Shown piece after piece: positions 1 to 7,259 of a stretch of 64,000 bases of DNA. The number at the start of each line of letters is the position of its first letter. Positions within the stretch are counted from its first letter, which is position 1. Source of the DNA: JAHRAW01 sp965203265 (GTDB taxonomy: Bacteria > Pseudomonadota > Gammaproteobacteria > Arenicellales > Poriferihabitantaceae); assembly GCA_965203265.1 (NCBI GenBank), contig CBDBBV010000002.1:186001-250000 (forward strand). The letters run 5' to 3'. The position numbers were made by a program, and so were the translations under genes. The notes under the pieces were generated by a model. That model had not been told where the DNA came from, did no database searches, and saw nothing but the letters and a program-made list of their open reading frames with translations.

Positions 1-2
1 AG

Positions 3-404
3 ACCCAGTATTGCTTCGATCTGCCGGTGCTCGAGCGCTACATGCAGCAGGTGCGCGACAAGGGCTTGCACCAGCGGGTATTCATCCTAGTCGGCGTCGG
101 CCCGCTGGCTTCCCCGCGAGCGGCGCGCTGGATTCGCGACAACGTGCCTGGGGTGCACATCCCCGATGCCGTCATCGAACGCCTCGCCGGCGCCGAGGAC
201 GCCAAACGCGAAGGCAGGAAAATCTGCATCGAGATGATGCAGCAAGTGAAGGAAATCGAGGGGGTCGCCGGCGTGCATGTCATGGCGTACCGACAAGAGC
301 AGTGCGTGGCCGAGATGGTTGCGGCTTCGGGGGTGCTGGATGAGCGCCTGCCGTGGCGTCCCGGCGAAGAGATAAACTTGCAACATCGGAGTAATTCAGC
401 ATGA
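3..404 (+). CDS. Methylenetetrahydrofolate reductase-like protein, C-terminal part (5' end outside window)
   Basis: The reading frame is open from the left edge, so only the last 133 residues are present. The segment LERYMQQVRDKGLHQRVFIL followed by VGVGPLASPRAARWIRDNVP and GVHIPDAVIERL is what I recognise from MetF-family reductases that sit in corrinoid methyltransferase clusters. The enzyme interconverts methylene- and methyl-tetrahydrofolate; in this setting it would oxidise the methyl-THF made by the next gene. Its stop overlaps the next start (ATGA), which points to one operon and translational coupling. The catalytic N-terminal half is not visible, so family membership rests on the C-terminal part and on context. 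The position 27 ATG is internal, since the homologous sequence continues upstream of it. Confidence 0.8.
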   Translation, partial: TQYCFDLPVLERYMQQVRDKGLHQRVFILVGVGPLASPRAARWIRDNVPGVHIPDAVIERLAGAEDAKREGRKICIEMMQQVKEIEGVAGVHVMAYRQEQCVAEMVAASGVLDERLPWRPGEEINLQHRSNSA

Positions 405-1300
405 CCGACACCATCGTTTGTTCCCCCAAGGGCGAACTGAAAATCGGATTCGAGCAGCCGTTCGTGATCATCGGCGAGCGCATCAACCCCACCGGGCGCA
501 AGATTCTCGCCGAGGAAATGAAGAACGGCGACTACAGCCGAGTCGAGGCCGACGCCGTCGCCCAAGTGGCCGCCGGCGCCACCATGCTCGATGTCAACGC
601 CGGCATCCCGCTGGCGGATGAACCGCGCATTCTGGCCGAGTCGATCCGCTTGGTGCAGTCGGTTACCGATGTGCCGCTGTCCATCGACTCGTCCATCGTC
701 GCCGCCCTCGAATCCGGCTTGGAGGCGTATCAGGGCAAGGCGTTGCTGAACTCGGTAACCGGCGAGGAAGAGCGACTGGAAGCGGTGCTGCCGTTGGTGA
801 AGAAGTACGGCGCGGCGGTGGTGGCCATATCCAACGATGAGGCGGGCATATCGGAAAATCCGGATGAGCGTTTCGATGTTGCCAAGAAGATCGTCCAGCG
901 AGCCGCCGACCACGGCATTCACTACAGCGACATCGTGGTCGACCCGCTGGTCATGCCGGTGGGTGCGGTCAACAGCGCCGGGCGTCAGGTGCTCCATCTG
1001 GTGAAGCGCCTGCGCGAGGAACTCAAGGTAAACACCACCTGCGGCGCCTCCAACTTCAGTTTCGGCATCCCCAATCGCAAGGGGATGGACGGCACTTTCC
1101 TGAGCATGGCCATCGCCGCCGGCCTCACCTCGGCGATCACCAATCCCCTGCACGAGGAAGTCATGCAATCCATCATGGGCGCCAATGTGGTCATGGGCCA
1201 CGACAGAAACTGCGCCAGATGGCTGAAGAAATACCGCCAACCGGCAGCGGAAGACGCCCCACCCGGACGCCCCCGCCGCCGCCGCCGCGCCTCTGCGTGA
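401..1300 (+). CDS. Methyltetrahydrofolate:corrinoid methyltransferase (pterin-binding domain)
   Basis: This 299-residue protein is a single pterin-binding TIM barrel of the family that moves a methyl group between a corrinoid protein and tetrahydrofolate. Visible motifs are GERINPTGRKILAEE near residue 27, MLDVNAGIPLADEP, LSIDSS, NSVTGEEERLEAVLP and NTTCGASNFSFGIPNRKG. It starts on the ATG that overlaps the stop of the MetF-like gene. With the MttB-family protein at 5572-7131 as the likely methyl donor side, this enzyme would receive methyl groups from the corrinoid protein and make methyl-THF. The last 20 residues leave the conserved fold and end in a basic run (RPRRRRRASA), an oddity shared with two other proteins of the cluster. 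The corrinoid carrier itself is not in the window. Confidence 0.88.
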   Translation: MTDTIVCSPKGELKIGFEQPFVIIGERINPTGRKILAEEMKNGDYSRVEADAVAQVAAGATMLDVNAGIPLADEPRILAESIRLVQSVTDVPLSIDSSIVAALESGLEAYQGKALLNSVTGEEERLEAVLPLVKKYGAAVVAISNDEAGISENPDERFDVAKKIVQRAADHGIHYSDIVVDPLVMPVGAVNSAGRQVLHLVKRLREELKVNTTCGASNFSFGIPNRKGMDGTFLSMAIAAGLTSAITNPLHEEVMQSIMGANVVMGHDRNCARWLKKYRQPAAEDAPPGRPRRRRRASA

Positions 1301-1363
1301 GCGACAGCCCCGGAACCGCTCCGGTTGCACCGCAATGGAAATTGCCGATTTTTACAAAATGGG

Positions 1364-1393
1364 TTGCAAAATCGATATTTCGCGAATTATACT
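1364..1393 (+). promoter_or_regulatory. Sigma70-type promoter upstream of the NYN gene
   Basis: TTGCAA at 1364-1369 and TATACT at 1388-1393 are separated by 18 bases. It lies in the 203-base gap after the methyltransferase gene and would give the NYN, GFA and RamA genes their own transcript, with a leader of about 100 bases. Confidence 0.6.
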
Positions 1394-1462
1394 TGCGACT
1401 CAAGACTACCCATCGGATCACCGCCCAGATAGGGAAACACGGGGTTCGATCATCTTGAACTC

Positions 1463-1483
1463 AGGGGCGCTTCGTGTGCCCCT
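1463..1483 (+). promoter_or_regulatory. Hairpin in the leader of the NYN gene
   Basis: AGGGGC (1463-1468) pairs perfectly with GCCCCT (1478-1483) around a nine-base loop, 20 bases upstream of the NYN start. It is followed by a short T-rich run (TGTCTTT). It could be a weak attenuator or a translation-modulating hairpin. The T run is too poor for a confident terminator. Confidence 0.35.
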
Positions 1484-1503
1484 GTGTCTTTAAAGGGATT
1501 GAT

Positions 1504-2151
1504 ATGTCCGGTAACTCTCCGACTCAAGGATCACGCTATCGTGTTCGCGTGTTTGTCGATTTTTGGAATTACACGCTCAGTATGCGAGATGCCGACAGAG
1601 CTTTCCGCACCGACTGGGCGAAGCTCGGGCCGATGCTGTCTCGCGAAGCGGTCGCTGTGGTTGATGCCGCTGCAACCGGCGAATATCAGGGATTGAATTT
1701 CTACGGTTCCTACGACCCTGCCAGCGAAAAAGACAAGAAACTGCGCCGATGGGCAACAACGGTGGTGGACACTTTTCCCGGCGTGAGCGTGTCGATCATG
1801 CCGCGCCAAAGGAAACTTTCATCTCCCGAATGTCCCATCTGCCATGAAGCGGTGTCGGTCTGTCCAGCTTGTGGCGCAAACATGCGAGGGACTGAGGAGA
1901 AAGGCGTCGATGTACATATGGCGACCGATATGATTCGACTCGCCTGGGTCAACAACTACGACATCGCGGTGCTGGTCTCGTCCGACCGGGACTTCGTGCC
2001 GGTGGCCGAATTTCTGGCGACTCGCGGGATTAAGGTGATTCACGGGAGATTCCGGCCGAAGGGCATGCAATTGACCCAGCGATGCTGGGGCGCGATCAAC
2101 ATCGCCAGTTTGCGCGAGGGGTTTCGCCTCCCCGAACCGAGAGAGGCTTGA
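1504..2151 (+). CDS. NYN/LabA-type PIN-like nuclease domain protein with zinc ribbon
   Basis: I place the start at ATG 1504 because AAAGGGA lies just upstream; an earlier in-frame ATG at 1474 has no such site. The 215-residue product has acidic residues in the pattern of NYN (PIN-like) ribonucleases: VFVDFWNY (D19), VDVHMATDM (D136, D142) and VLVSSDRDFVPV (D161, D163). Between them is a four-cysteine knuckle (C110, C113, C120, C123). NYN proteins cut or process RNA and sit in many regulatory roles; the substrate here is unknown. It follows the corrinoid methyltransferase genes in the same direction and is followed 15 bases later by the GFA gene. It could be a bystander in the cluster or a regulator of it. 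Confidence 0.8.
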   Translation: MSGNSPTQGSRYRVRVFVDFWNYTLSMRDADRAFRTDWAKLGPMLSREAVAVVDAAATGEYQGLNFYGSYDPASEKDKKLRRWATTVVDTFPGVSVSIMPRQRKLSSPECPICHEAVSVCPACGANMRGTEEKGVDVHMATDMIRLAWVNNYDIAVLVSSDRDFVPVAEFLATRGIKVIHGRFRPKGMQLTQRCWGAINIASLREGFRLPEPREA

Positions 2152-2166
2152 GGGGGACGGAATACA

Positions 2167-2574
2167 ATGCCCGCCGTTACACGCCGCCGGATGAGCGACA
2201 GCCCCAAAGTCGTCACGGGCGGCTGCCTGTGTGGTGGCGTGCGTTGGCGGGTGAGTGGCGAGTTGCGGGGGGTGATCAATTGTTTTTGTGGGCAGTGTCG
2301 CAAGACCAGCGGGCATCATGTTGCCGCTACCCGTGCCGCGTTGGCGGATTTTCACTTGGACAGCGACAGCACGCTGGCGTGGTATCATTCCTCGGCGAGG
2401 GCGCGGCGCGGGTTTTGCCGGCAATGCGGTGGCAACCTGTTTTGGCAGAATTTCGAGCTCGCCACCATCAGCATCATGGCGGGCTCCATCGACGATCCCA
2501 CCGGCCTTGAAACCATCGACAACATCCATGTCGAAGACGCCAGCGATTATCAAATTATCCCCACGCTGAAATGA
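2167..2574 (+). CDS. GFA (glutathione-dependent formaldehyde-activating) family zinc protein
   Basis: The 135-residue protein has the full cysteine set of the GFA/CENP-V fold: C20 and C22 (GGCLCGGVRW), C39, C41 and C44 (CFCGQCRKTSG), and C84 and C87 (FCRQCGGNLFW). The family includes a Paracoccus enzyme proposed to help formaldehyde react with glutathione; most members have no proven reaction. A GGGGG run about nine bases before ATG 2167 favours that start over ATG 2191. Its stop overlaps the start of the RamA-like gene (ATGA). Since oxidation of methyl groups can release formaldehyde, the placement fits a detoxifying role, but that is inference. Confidence 0.85.
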   Translation: MPAVTRRRMSDSPKVVTGGCLCGGVRWRVSGELRGVINCFCGQCRKTSGHHVAATRAALADFHLDSDSTLAWYHSSARARRGFCRQCGGNLFWQNFELATISIMAGSIDDPTGLETIDNIHVEDASDYQIIPTLK

Positions 2575-4607
2575 ACTCGGCTTCATCCTCCGATACCGTC
2601 CACATCGTCTTCACCCCCTCCGGCAAGCGTGGCCAAGTCGCACTCGGCAAGTCGGTGCTCGAAGCGGCGCAGCAGCTCGGCGTGGATTTGGACACGGTGT
2701 GCGGCGGGCGCGGCTTGTGTGATCGTTGCCAGATCGACCAGAGCGTCGGCGATTTTGCCAAGTTCAAGATCAAGTCCGAGGCGTCTCATTTGTCGCCGCC
2801 GAGCGCCGCCGAGCGGGACTTCTTCCCGGCCGATTCGCCGCCGACTCGCCGCCTCGGTTGTCAGGCGAAATTGCGCGGCGATGTGGTCATCGATGTGCCG
2901 CCGGAGAGTCAGGCGCATCGGCAGGTGGTGCGCAAGCGCGCCGATGTGCGCGGGATAACGGTCAATCCGGCGGTTCGGCTTCATTATGTCGAAGTCCCCG
3001 AACCCAACATGCACGAGCCGAGCGGCGACCTGCAGCGCCTCCTCGACGCCCTCGAATTCGAATGGGGGCTGACCGATCTGCGGTGCGATTTCCCCATTCT
3101 CGAGCCACTGCAGACGGCGCTGCGAAATGGCCACTGGAAGGTTACCGTGGCGGTTCACCAAGACGCGCGGATCATCGCCCTGTGGCCCGGCCTGAAGAAC
3201 ACCGTGTACGGCATGGCGGTGGATGTCGGCTCCACCACCATCGCCGCGCACCTGTGCGATCTGGTAACCGGAGAGGTGGTGGCATCGGCCGGCAAGATGA
3301 ACCCGCAGATTCGCTTCGGCGAAGACCTGATGAGCCGGGTTTCCTACGCCATGATGAATCCGGGCGGGGAAGTGGATATGACTCGGGCGGTGCGGCAGGC
3401 ATTGCAGGAACTGATGGAGGAAGTCGTTGGCGAATCTCGCATCGATCTGGCGGACGTGCTCGACATGACCCTGGTGGGCAATCCGGTCATGCACCATCTG
3501 CTGCTCGGCATCAACCCCGTGGAATTGGGCGGCGCGCCGTTCGCGCTGGCCACGGATCAGGCCGTAGACGGCCTCGCCGCCGATTTGCAGTTGCGCGCCC
3601 ATGCCGGCACCCGCGTCTATGTGCTGCCGTGCATCGCCGGGCATGTGGGCGCCGATGCGGCCGCGGTAACCCTGTCCGAAGCGCCATATGCGCGCGAGCA
3701 GATGACTCTGGTGGTGGATGTCGGCACCAACGCCGAGATCGTGCTCGGCAACGACAAGAAAATGGTGGCGGCCTCCAGCCCCACCGGCCCGGCGTTCGAG
3801 GGCGCGCAGATCAGCGGCGGCCAGCGCGCCGCCCCCGGCGCCATCGAGCGGGTGCGCATCGACCGCGAAACTCTGGAACCCCGTTTTCGCGTGATCGGCT
3901 GCGAATTATGGTCCGACGAGGAAGGCTTCGACCGCGCCGTCGCGCCAACCGGCGTAACCGGCATCTGCGGCTCCGGCATCATCGAGGTCATCGCCGAACT
4001 CTATCTGGCCGGCGTGATCAAGTCGGACGGCATCATCGACGGCGCCACGGCATCCACAAGTTGGCGCGTGCAGCCCGACGCCAAGACCTGGGCCTACCTA
4101 TTGCACGATCAGGAGCCGGTGAAAATCCGCATTACCCAGAACGATGTGCGCGCCATTCAGCTGGCCAAGGCGGCACTGCACGCTGGTGCCCAGCTGCTCA
4201 TGGACAAAATCGGCATCGAGCAGCTCGATCGAATTCGTCTGGCCGGTGCCTTCGGCGCCCACATCGATGTCAAGTACGCCATGGTGCTCGGCATGATTCC
4301 GGATTGCCGGCTGGAACATGTAACCTCGGCGGGCAACGCCGCCGGTTCCGGCGCCATCATCACCCTGCTGGACAAGACCGCGCGACTGGAAATCGAGGAT
4401 GTGGTAAAGCGCATCCACAAGGTGGAAACCGCGGTGGAGGCGAAATTTCAAGATCATTTCGTCGCCGCGTTGGCGATTCCCCACAAGAGCGCCGACTATC
4501 GCCATCTGCGGCAGGAAGTCGAACTGCCCGAGGCCGTCGCCGGCGGGGCGGGGGCCGACGAGAAATCGGAGCGAGGACGGCAACGCCGCCGGAAAAGTCG
4601 CCGATGA
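2571..4607 (+). CDS. RamA-like corrinoid protein reductive activator (2Fe-2S ferredoxin + ASKHA ATPase)
   Basis: This 678-residue protein reactivates corrinoid proteins whose cobalt has slipped to Co(II), using ATP and low-potential electrons. The N-terminal 100 residues are a plant-type ferredoxin domain with cluster ligands C44, C50, C53 and C97. The remainder is the DUF4445/ASKHA fold, with phosphate-binding loops at GMAVDVGSTTIAAHL and LVVDVGTNAEIVLG, and SSPTGPAFEGAQISGGQRAA further on. It is fused by an ATGA overlap to the GFA gene. The C-terminus ends in a basic tail (RGRQRRRKSRR) outside the conserved fold. Its presence is strong evidence that a corrinoid-dependent methyl transfer pathway operates here even though the corrinoid protein gene is not seen. 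Confidence 0.9.
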   Translation: MNSASSSDTVHIVFTPSGKRGQVALGKSVLEAAQQLGVDLDTVCGGRGLCDRCQIDQSVGDFAKFKIKSEASHLSPPSAAERDFFPADSPPTRRLGCQAKLRGDVVIDVPPESQAHRQVVRKRADVRGITVNPAVRLHYVEVPEPNMHEPSGDLQRLLDALEFEWGLTDLRCDFPILEPLQTALRNGHWKVTVAVHQDARIIALWPGLKNTVYGMAVDVGSTTIAAHLCDLVTGEVVASAGKMNPQIRFGEDLMSRVSYAMMNPGGEVDMTRAVRQALQELMEEVVGESRIDLADVLDMTLVGNPVMHHLLLGINPVELGGAPFALATDQAVDGLAADLQLRAHAGTRVYVLPCIAGHVGADAAAVTLSEAPYAREQMTLVVDVGTNAEIVLGNDKKMVAASSPTGPAFEGAQISGGQRAAPGAIERVRIDRETLEPRFRVIGCELWSDEEGFDRAVAPTGVTGICGSGIIEVIAELYLAGVIKSDGIIDGATASTSWRVQPDAKTWAYLLHDQEPVKIRITQNDVRAIQLAKAALHAGAQLLMDKIGIEQLDRIRLAGAFGAHIDVKYAMVLGMIPDCRLEHVTSAGNAAGSGAIITLLDKTARLEIEDVVKRIHKVETAVEAKFQDHFVAALAIPHKSADYRHLRQEVELPEAVAGGAGADEKSERGRQRRRKSRR

Positions 4608-4608
4608 G

Positions 4609-4635
4609 GCTTGGTGGGTGGTTGCACCGCCAAGC
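4609..4635 (+). terminator. Possible terminator after the RamA-like gene
   Basis: GCTTGGTGG (4609-4617) can pair with CCGCCAAGC (4627-4635), nine pairs including one G-U, starting two bases after the stop codon. Only a weak T run (GGTTT) follows, so intrinsic termination is uncertain. Confidence 0.4.
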
Positions 4636-4800
4636 GGTTTAGTCGGCGCTTTTCACCTGTGCAATGCCAAAATTCTTGACTTTTTCCGGCTTCGTTGCCA
4701 TATTTCACCCCGAAACCCAACCACACCAAGAGATTAAGACCGTGAAAATGCACTTCGGCCCTGGCGTTCCCATTTTCGTTTGAGGGAATATCCGGGGGAT

Positions 4801-5376
4801 CTATCCGGGATACAGTCTTTTCTTCTCCAAGAATTTCTTGATTCCTTGACCTGCCGCTTTCAGGGGGAACTGGATGCGTTTTCCCAAGAGTTTCTTCACT
4901 TGGCGCGCGTAGTCAAGCGTTTCGGTGTTGCACTGCTCGAACATACCAAATAGTTTCAATTTTCTGCCCTGTTCCAAGTTCCTGACGATCTCGTAGTTGA
5001 AGCTTTGACCGAGCGCCAGAAGTTGGGACTGACTATGAAAATATGATATCACCGCTTTTTCTTCTTCTGTTTTCAGCCATTCCAGCGCATCGATCACTTG
5101 ATCGTAGGTAAGATCGTCGGTGGACGAAGTAATCACAGTGTATGGTGTATAAGTTGGGTCATTTTCGATAAGTCGTCGGGTGTTCGTGCTGTTTTCCTGA
5201 TGCACACTAGAAACTTCGATCGTCCTGTCTGCGTGGTGGTAAATGGTGTTGATCAATTTTCGCCTCTTGCTACGACGCACTTGCAAGTAAGTGTAAATAC
5301 TGAACCCGAAAGCAAGAAAAGAGACCACTATGGCCCCTCCGGCGCCCCACAACGAAATCAAGTTTTGTGTGCTCAT
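4801..5376 (-). CDS. Hypothetical single-pass membrane protein
   Basis: I do not recognise this 191-residue protein. From ATG 5376, which has GGAG nine bases upstream, it has one hydrophobic segment at about residues 8-32, then a basic stretch (RRSKRRK) suggesting the remaining 160 residues are cytoplasmic. The soluble part is mostly helical by eye. A longer reading to 5508 adds a cysteine-rich segment unlikely to be real. Base composition is near 50% GC, clearly lower than its neighbours, so it may have been acquired. It lies 195 bases downstream of the MttB-family gene on the same strand and converges on the RamA-like gene. Confidence 0.6.
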   Translation of the reverse strand: MSTQNLISLWGAGGAIVVSFLAFGFSIYTYLQVRRSKRRKLINTIYHHADRTIEVSSVHQENSTNTRRLIENDPTYTPYTVITSSTDDLTYDQVIDALEWLKTEEEKAVISYFHSQSQLLALGQSFNYEIVRNLEQGRKLKLFGMFEQCNTETLDYARQVKKLLGKRIQFPLKAAGQGIKKFLEKKRLYPG

Positions 5377-5571
5377 GTTTTCTCCATAAACATTGGCGCT
5401 TGTACAAGAACAAAACGCCGATCCATTGAAAGCAGCTGGGTGGAGCACCTGGCCCCAGCAAACCGTGATTACACACAGCCTTCCCAACCGCCGCCGTGCA
5501 CCATACATACTCGGTGTCGATGGCGCAACTACATTCCATAAAAAAATGAACCCCCAACTACCACCCCCACC

Positions 5572-7131
5572 TCAATAATTGGAATCCGCAAACGACCCCT
5601 TGCGTTTATCGATATATTCCACCAAAGCCTCGTCAATAGCCGGATCAATAGCCGGAGCAACATAATCCCGCAACATCTCCTTCCACAACTTGTTGGCACG
5701 TTGCACCGCATCCTGCGCGCCTTCGGATTGCCATTGTTCGAAGCTGTTGTTGTCGGCCACGTTTGAGCGATAAAACGCGGTTTTGAAATTGCTCTGGGTG
5801 TGCGCGCAGCCGAGGAAATGGGCGCCGGGGCCGACTTCGCGGATGGCGCTCAGCGCCTGACCGTTTTCCGATAGATCGAAACCTTCGGCAAACACCGCCA
5901 TCATCCCCAGCTGATCCGCATCCAGAATCAGCTTCTCATAACTGGAAGCGAGGCCGCCTTCCAACCAACCCGCCGCGTGCAGCACGAAATTCACTCCGGC
6001 GGCGAGAGTCGGCAGCAGCGTGTTGGCACTTTCGAATGCCGCCTGCGCGTCTGGAACCTTCGACCCGCACAGCGAACCGCCGCTGCGGAAGGGAACGCCG
6101 AGACGCCGCGCCAACGCCGCTGCGCCGTTCAGCACCAGAGCCGGTTCCGGCGTGCCGAAGGTGGGGGCGCCGGATTGCATGGAAATGGAACTGGCGAAAG
6201 TGCCGAACACCACCGGCGAGCCGGGTCGCACCAGTTGGGTAAACGCCATCCCCGCCATCGCCTCGGCGAGGATTTGCGCGAGCGTGCCGGCGGCGGTTAC
6301 CGGCGACATCGCGCCGGCGAGGATGAACGGCGAGATGATGCTGGCCTGATTGTTGCGCGCATACACCTCGGCGGCGCCGAGCATGGTTTCGTCGAAAGTC
6401 ATCGGTGAATTGGCGTTGATCAGGTTGATCACCACGGTGTTTTCATTGACGAACCGCTCGCCGAACAGGATGCGGCACATCGCCACCGTGTCTTCGGCGC
6501 GCTCCGGATGGGTAACCGAGCCCATGAACGGCTTGTCGCTGTACTTAATGTGGCTGTACACCATATCGAAATGGCGCTTGTTGACCGGCAGATCGGTAGG
6601 CTCGCACACCGTACCGCCGGAATGGTGCAACGCCGGTAGTTGATAGGCCAACTTCACCAGATTGCGAAAATCCTCGATGGTCGCATAGCGCCGCCCGGCG
6701 TCGAGATCGCGCACGAACGGCGAGCCGTATACCGGCGCAAACACCGTGTGCCGCCCGCCGATCATGACGCTGCGCGCCGGATTGCGAGATTTCTGCTCGA
6801 ACACCGTCGGCGCCGAATCGCCAATGATCCGGCGGCACATGCCGGGCGGGAAGCGCACCCGCTCGCCGTCTATCTCGGCACCGGCCTGCTTGAACAGCCG
6901 AATTGCCGGTTCGTAGCGAAAATCGATGCCGATTTCCGCGAGGATGGTATCGGCGTTTTGCTCGATGAGGACGAGCCCCTCTTCGCCGAGCAGTTCGTAT
7001 TCGGGAATGACGCGGGTGATGTACGCGGGCGCCGCCGGCGTGGGGCTAGCGCCTCCGCCCCCATCCCCGCCCGCGCTTGCTGAGCGACCGCGACTCCGGC
7101 GGCGGCCTCGTTTTCCTGCAGATTCCGACAT
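5572..7131 (-). CDS. MttB-family methyltransferase, non-pyrrolysine (trimethylamine/glycine betaine type)
   Basis: The 519-residue protein moves a methyl group from a methylated amine to a corrinoid protein. Segments typical of the family are YITRVIPEYELLGEEG, FAPVYGSPFVRDLDAGRRYA, LHHSGGTVCEPTDLPVNKRH, FMGSVTHPERAEDTV and SGAPTFGTPEPALV. There is no in-frame amber codon, so it is not the pyrrolysine-dependent trimethylamine enzyme; family members without pyrrolysine include glycine betaine methyltransferases (MtgB). It is transcribed away from the GlxA-type regulator. The first 30 residues are low complexity and basic (GKRGRRRSRGRSASA, then glycine-rich) before the fold begins at about residue 37. 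GGAG eight bases before the ATG supports the start. Confidence 0.9.
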   Translation of the reverse strand: MSESAGKRGRRRSRGRSASAGGDGGGGASPTPAAPAYITRVIPEYELLGEEGLVLIEQNADTILAEIGIDFRYEPAIRLFKQAGAEIDGERVRFPPGMCRRIIGDSAPTVFEQKSRNPARSVMIGGRHTVFAPVYGSPFVRDLDAGRRYATIEDFRNLVKLAYQLPALHHSGGTVCEPTDLPVNKRHFDMVYSHIKYSDKPFMGSVTHPERAEDTVAMCRILFGERFVNENTVVINLINANSPMTFDETMLGAAEVYARNNQASIISPFILAGAMSPVTAAGTLAQILAEAMAGMAFTQLVRPGSPVVFGTFASSISMQSGAPTFGTPEPALVLNGAAALARRLGVPFRSGGSLCGSKVPDAQAAFESANTLLPTLAAGVNFVLHAAGWLEGGLASSYEKLILDADQLGMMAVFAEGFDLSENGQALSAIREVGPGAHFLGCAHTQSNFKTAFYRSNVADNNSFEQWQSEGAQDAVQRANKLWKEMLRDYVAPAIDPAIDEALVEYIDKRKGSFADSNY

Positions 7132-7167
7132 GACTTGCTCCGATAATCAAAAAATCAAACCGGCAAA

Positions 7168-7196
7168 AATATACGCCTTCCCCCCCGCCGGAACAA
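7168..7196 (-). promoter_or_regulatory. Promoter for the MttB-family gene
   Basis: Read on the minus strand, TTGTTC (7191-7196) and TATATT (7168-7173) are 17 bases apart, upstream of the MttB start at 7131. It lies back to back with the promoter of the divergent regulator gene, so one regulator site could serve both. Confidence 0.55.
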
Positions 7197-7223
7197 GCCG
7201 CGATACGACCTGAAGGCAGCCGA

Positions 7224-7253
7224 TTGCGCCACAAAGCGCCTTTGTACGATAAT
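7224..7253 (+). promoter_or_regulatory. Promoter for the GlxA-type regulator, probably giving a leaderless mRNA
   Basis: TTGCGC (7224-7229) and GATAAT (7248-7253) are 18 bases apart. Transcription would begin about seven bases after the -10, that is at or next to the ATG at 7260. Confidence 0.5.
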
Positions 7254-7259
7254 CGAAAC

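Noticed and set aside
38..1330. Long antisense reading frame of 430 codons over the methyltransferase gene
   Set aside because: It is a GC-rich codon shadow of the sense gene, low-complexity and without a recognisable domain. The same applies to long shadows such as 2726-4642, 13001-14416, 26211-27704, 32017-33738 and 34011-35555.
5572..7131. Pyrrolysine-containing trimethylamine methyltransferase
   Set aside because: There is no in-frame TAG in the MttB-family gene and no pyrrolysine genes are visible, so it is called as the non-pyrrolysine type.
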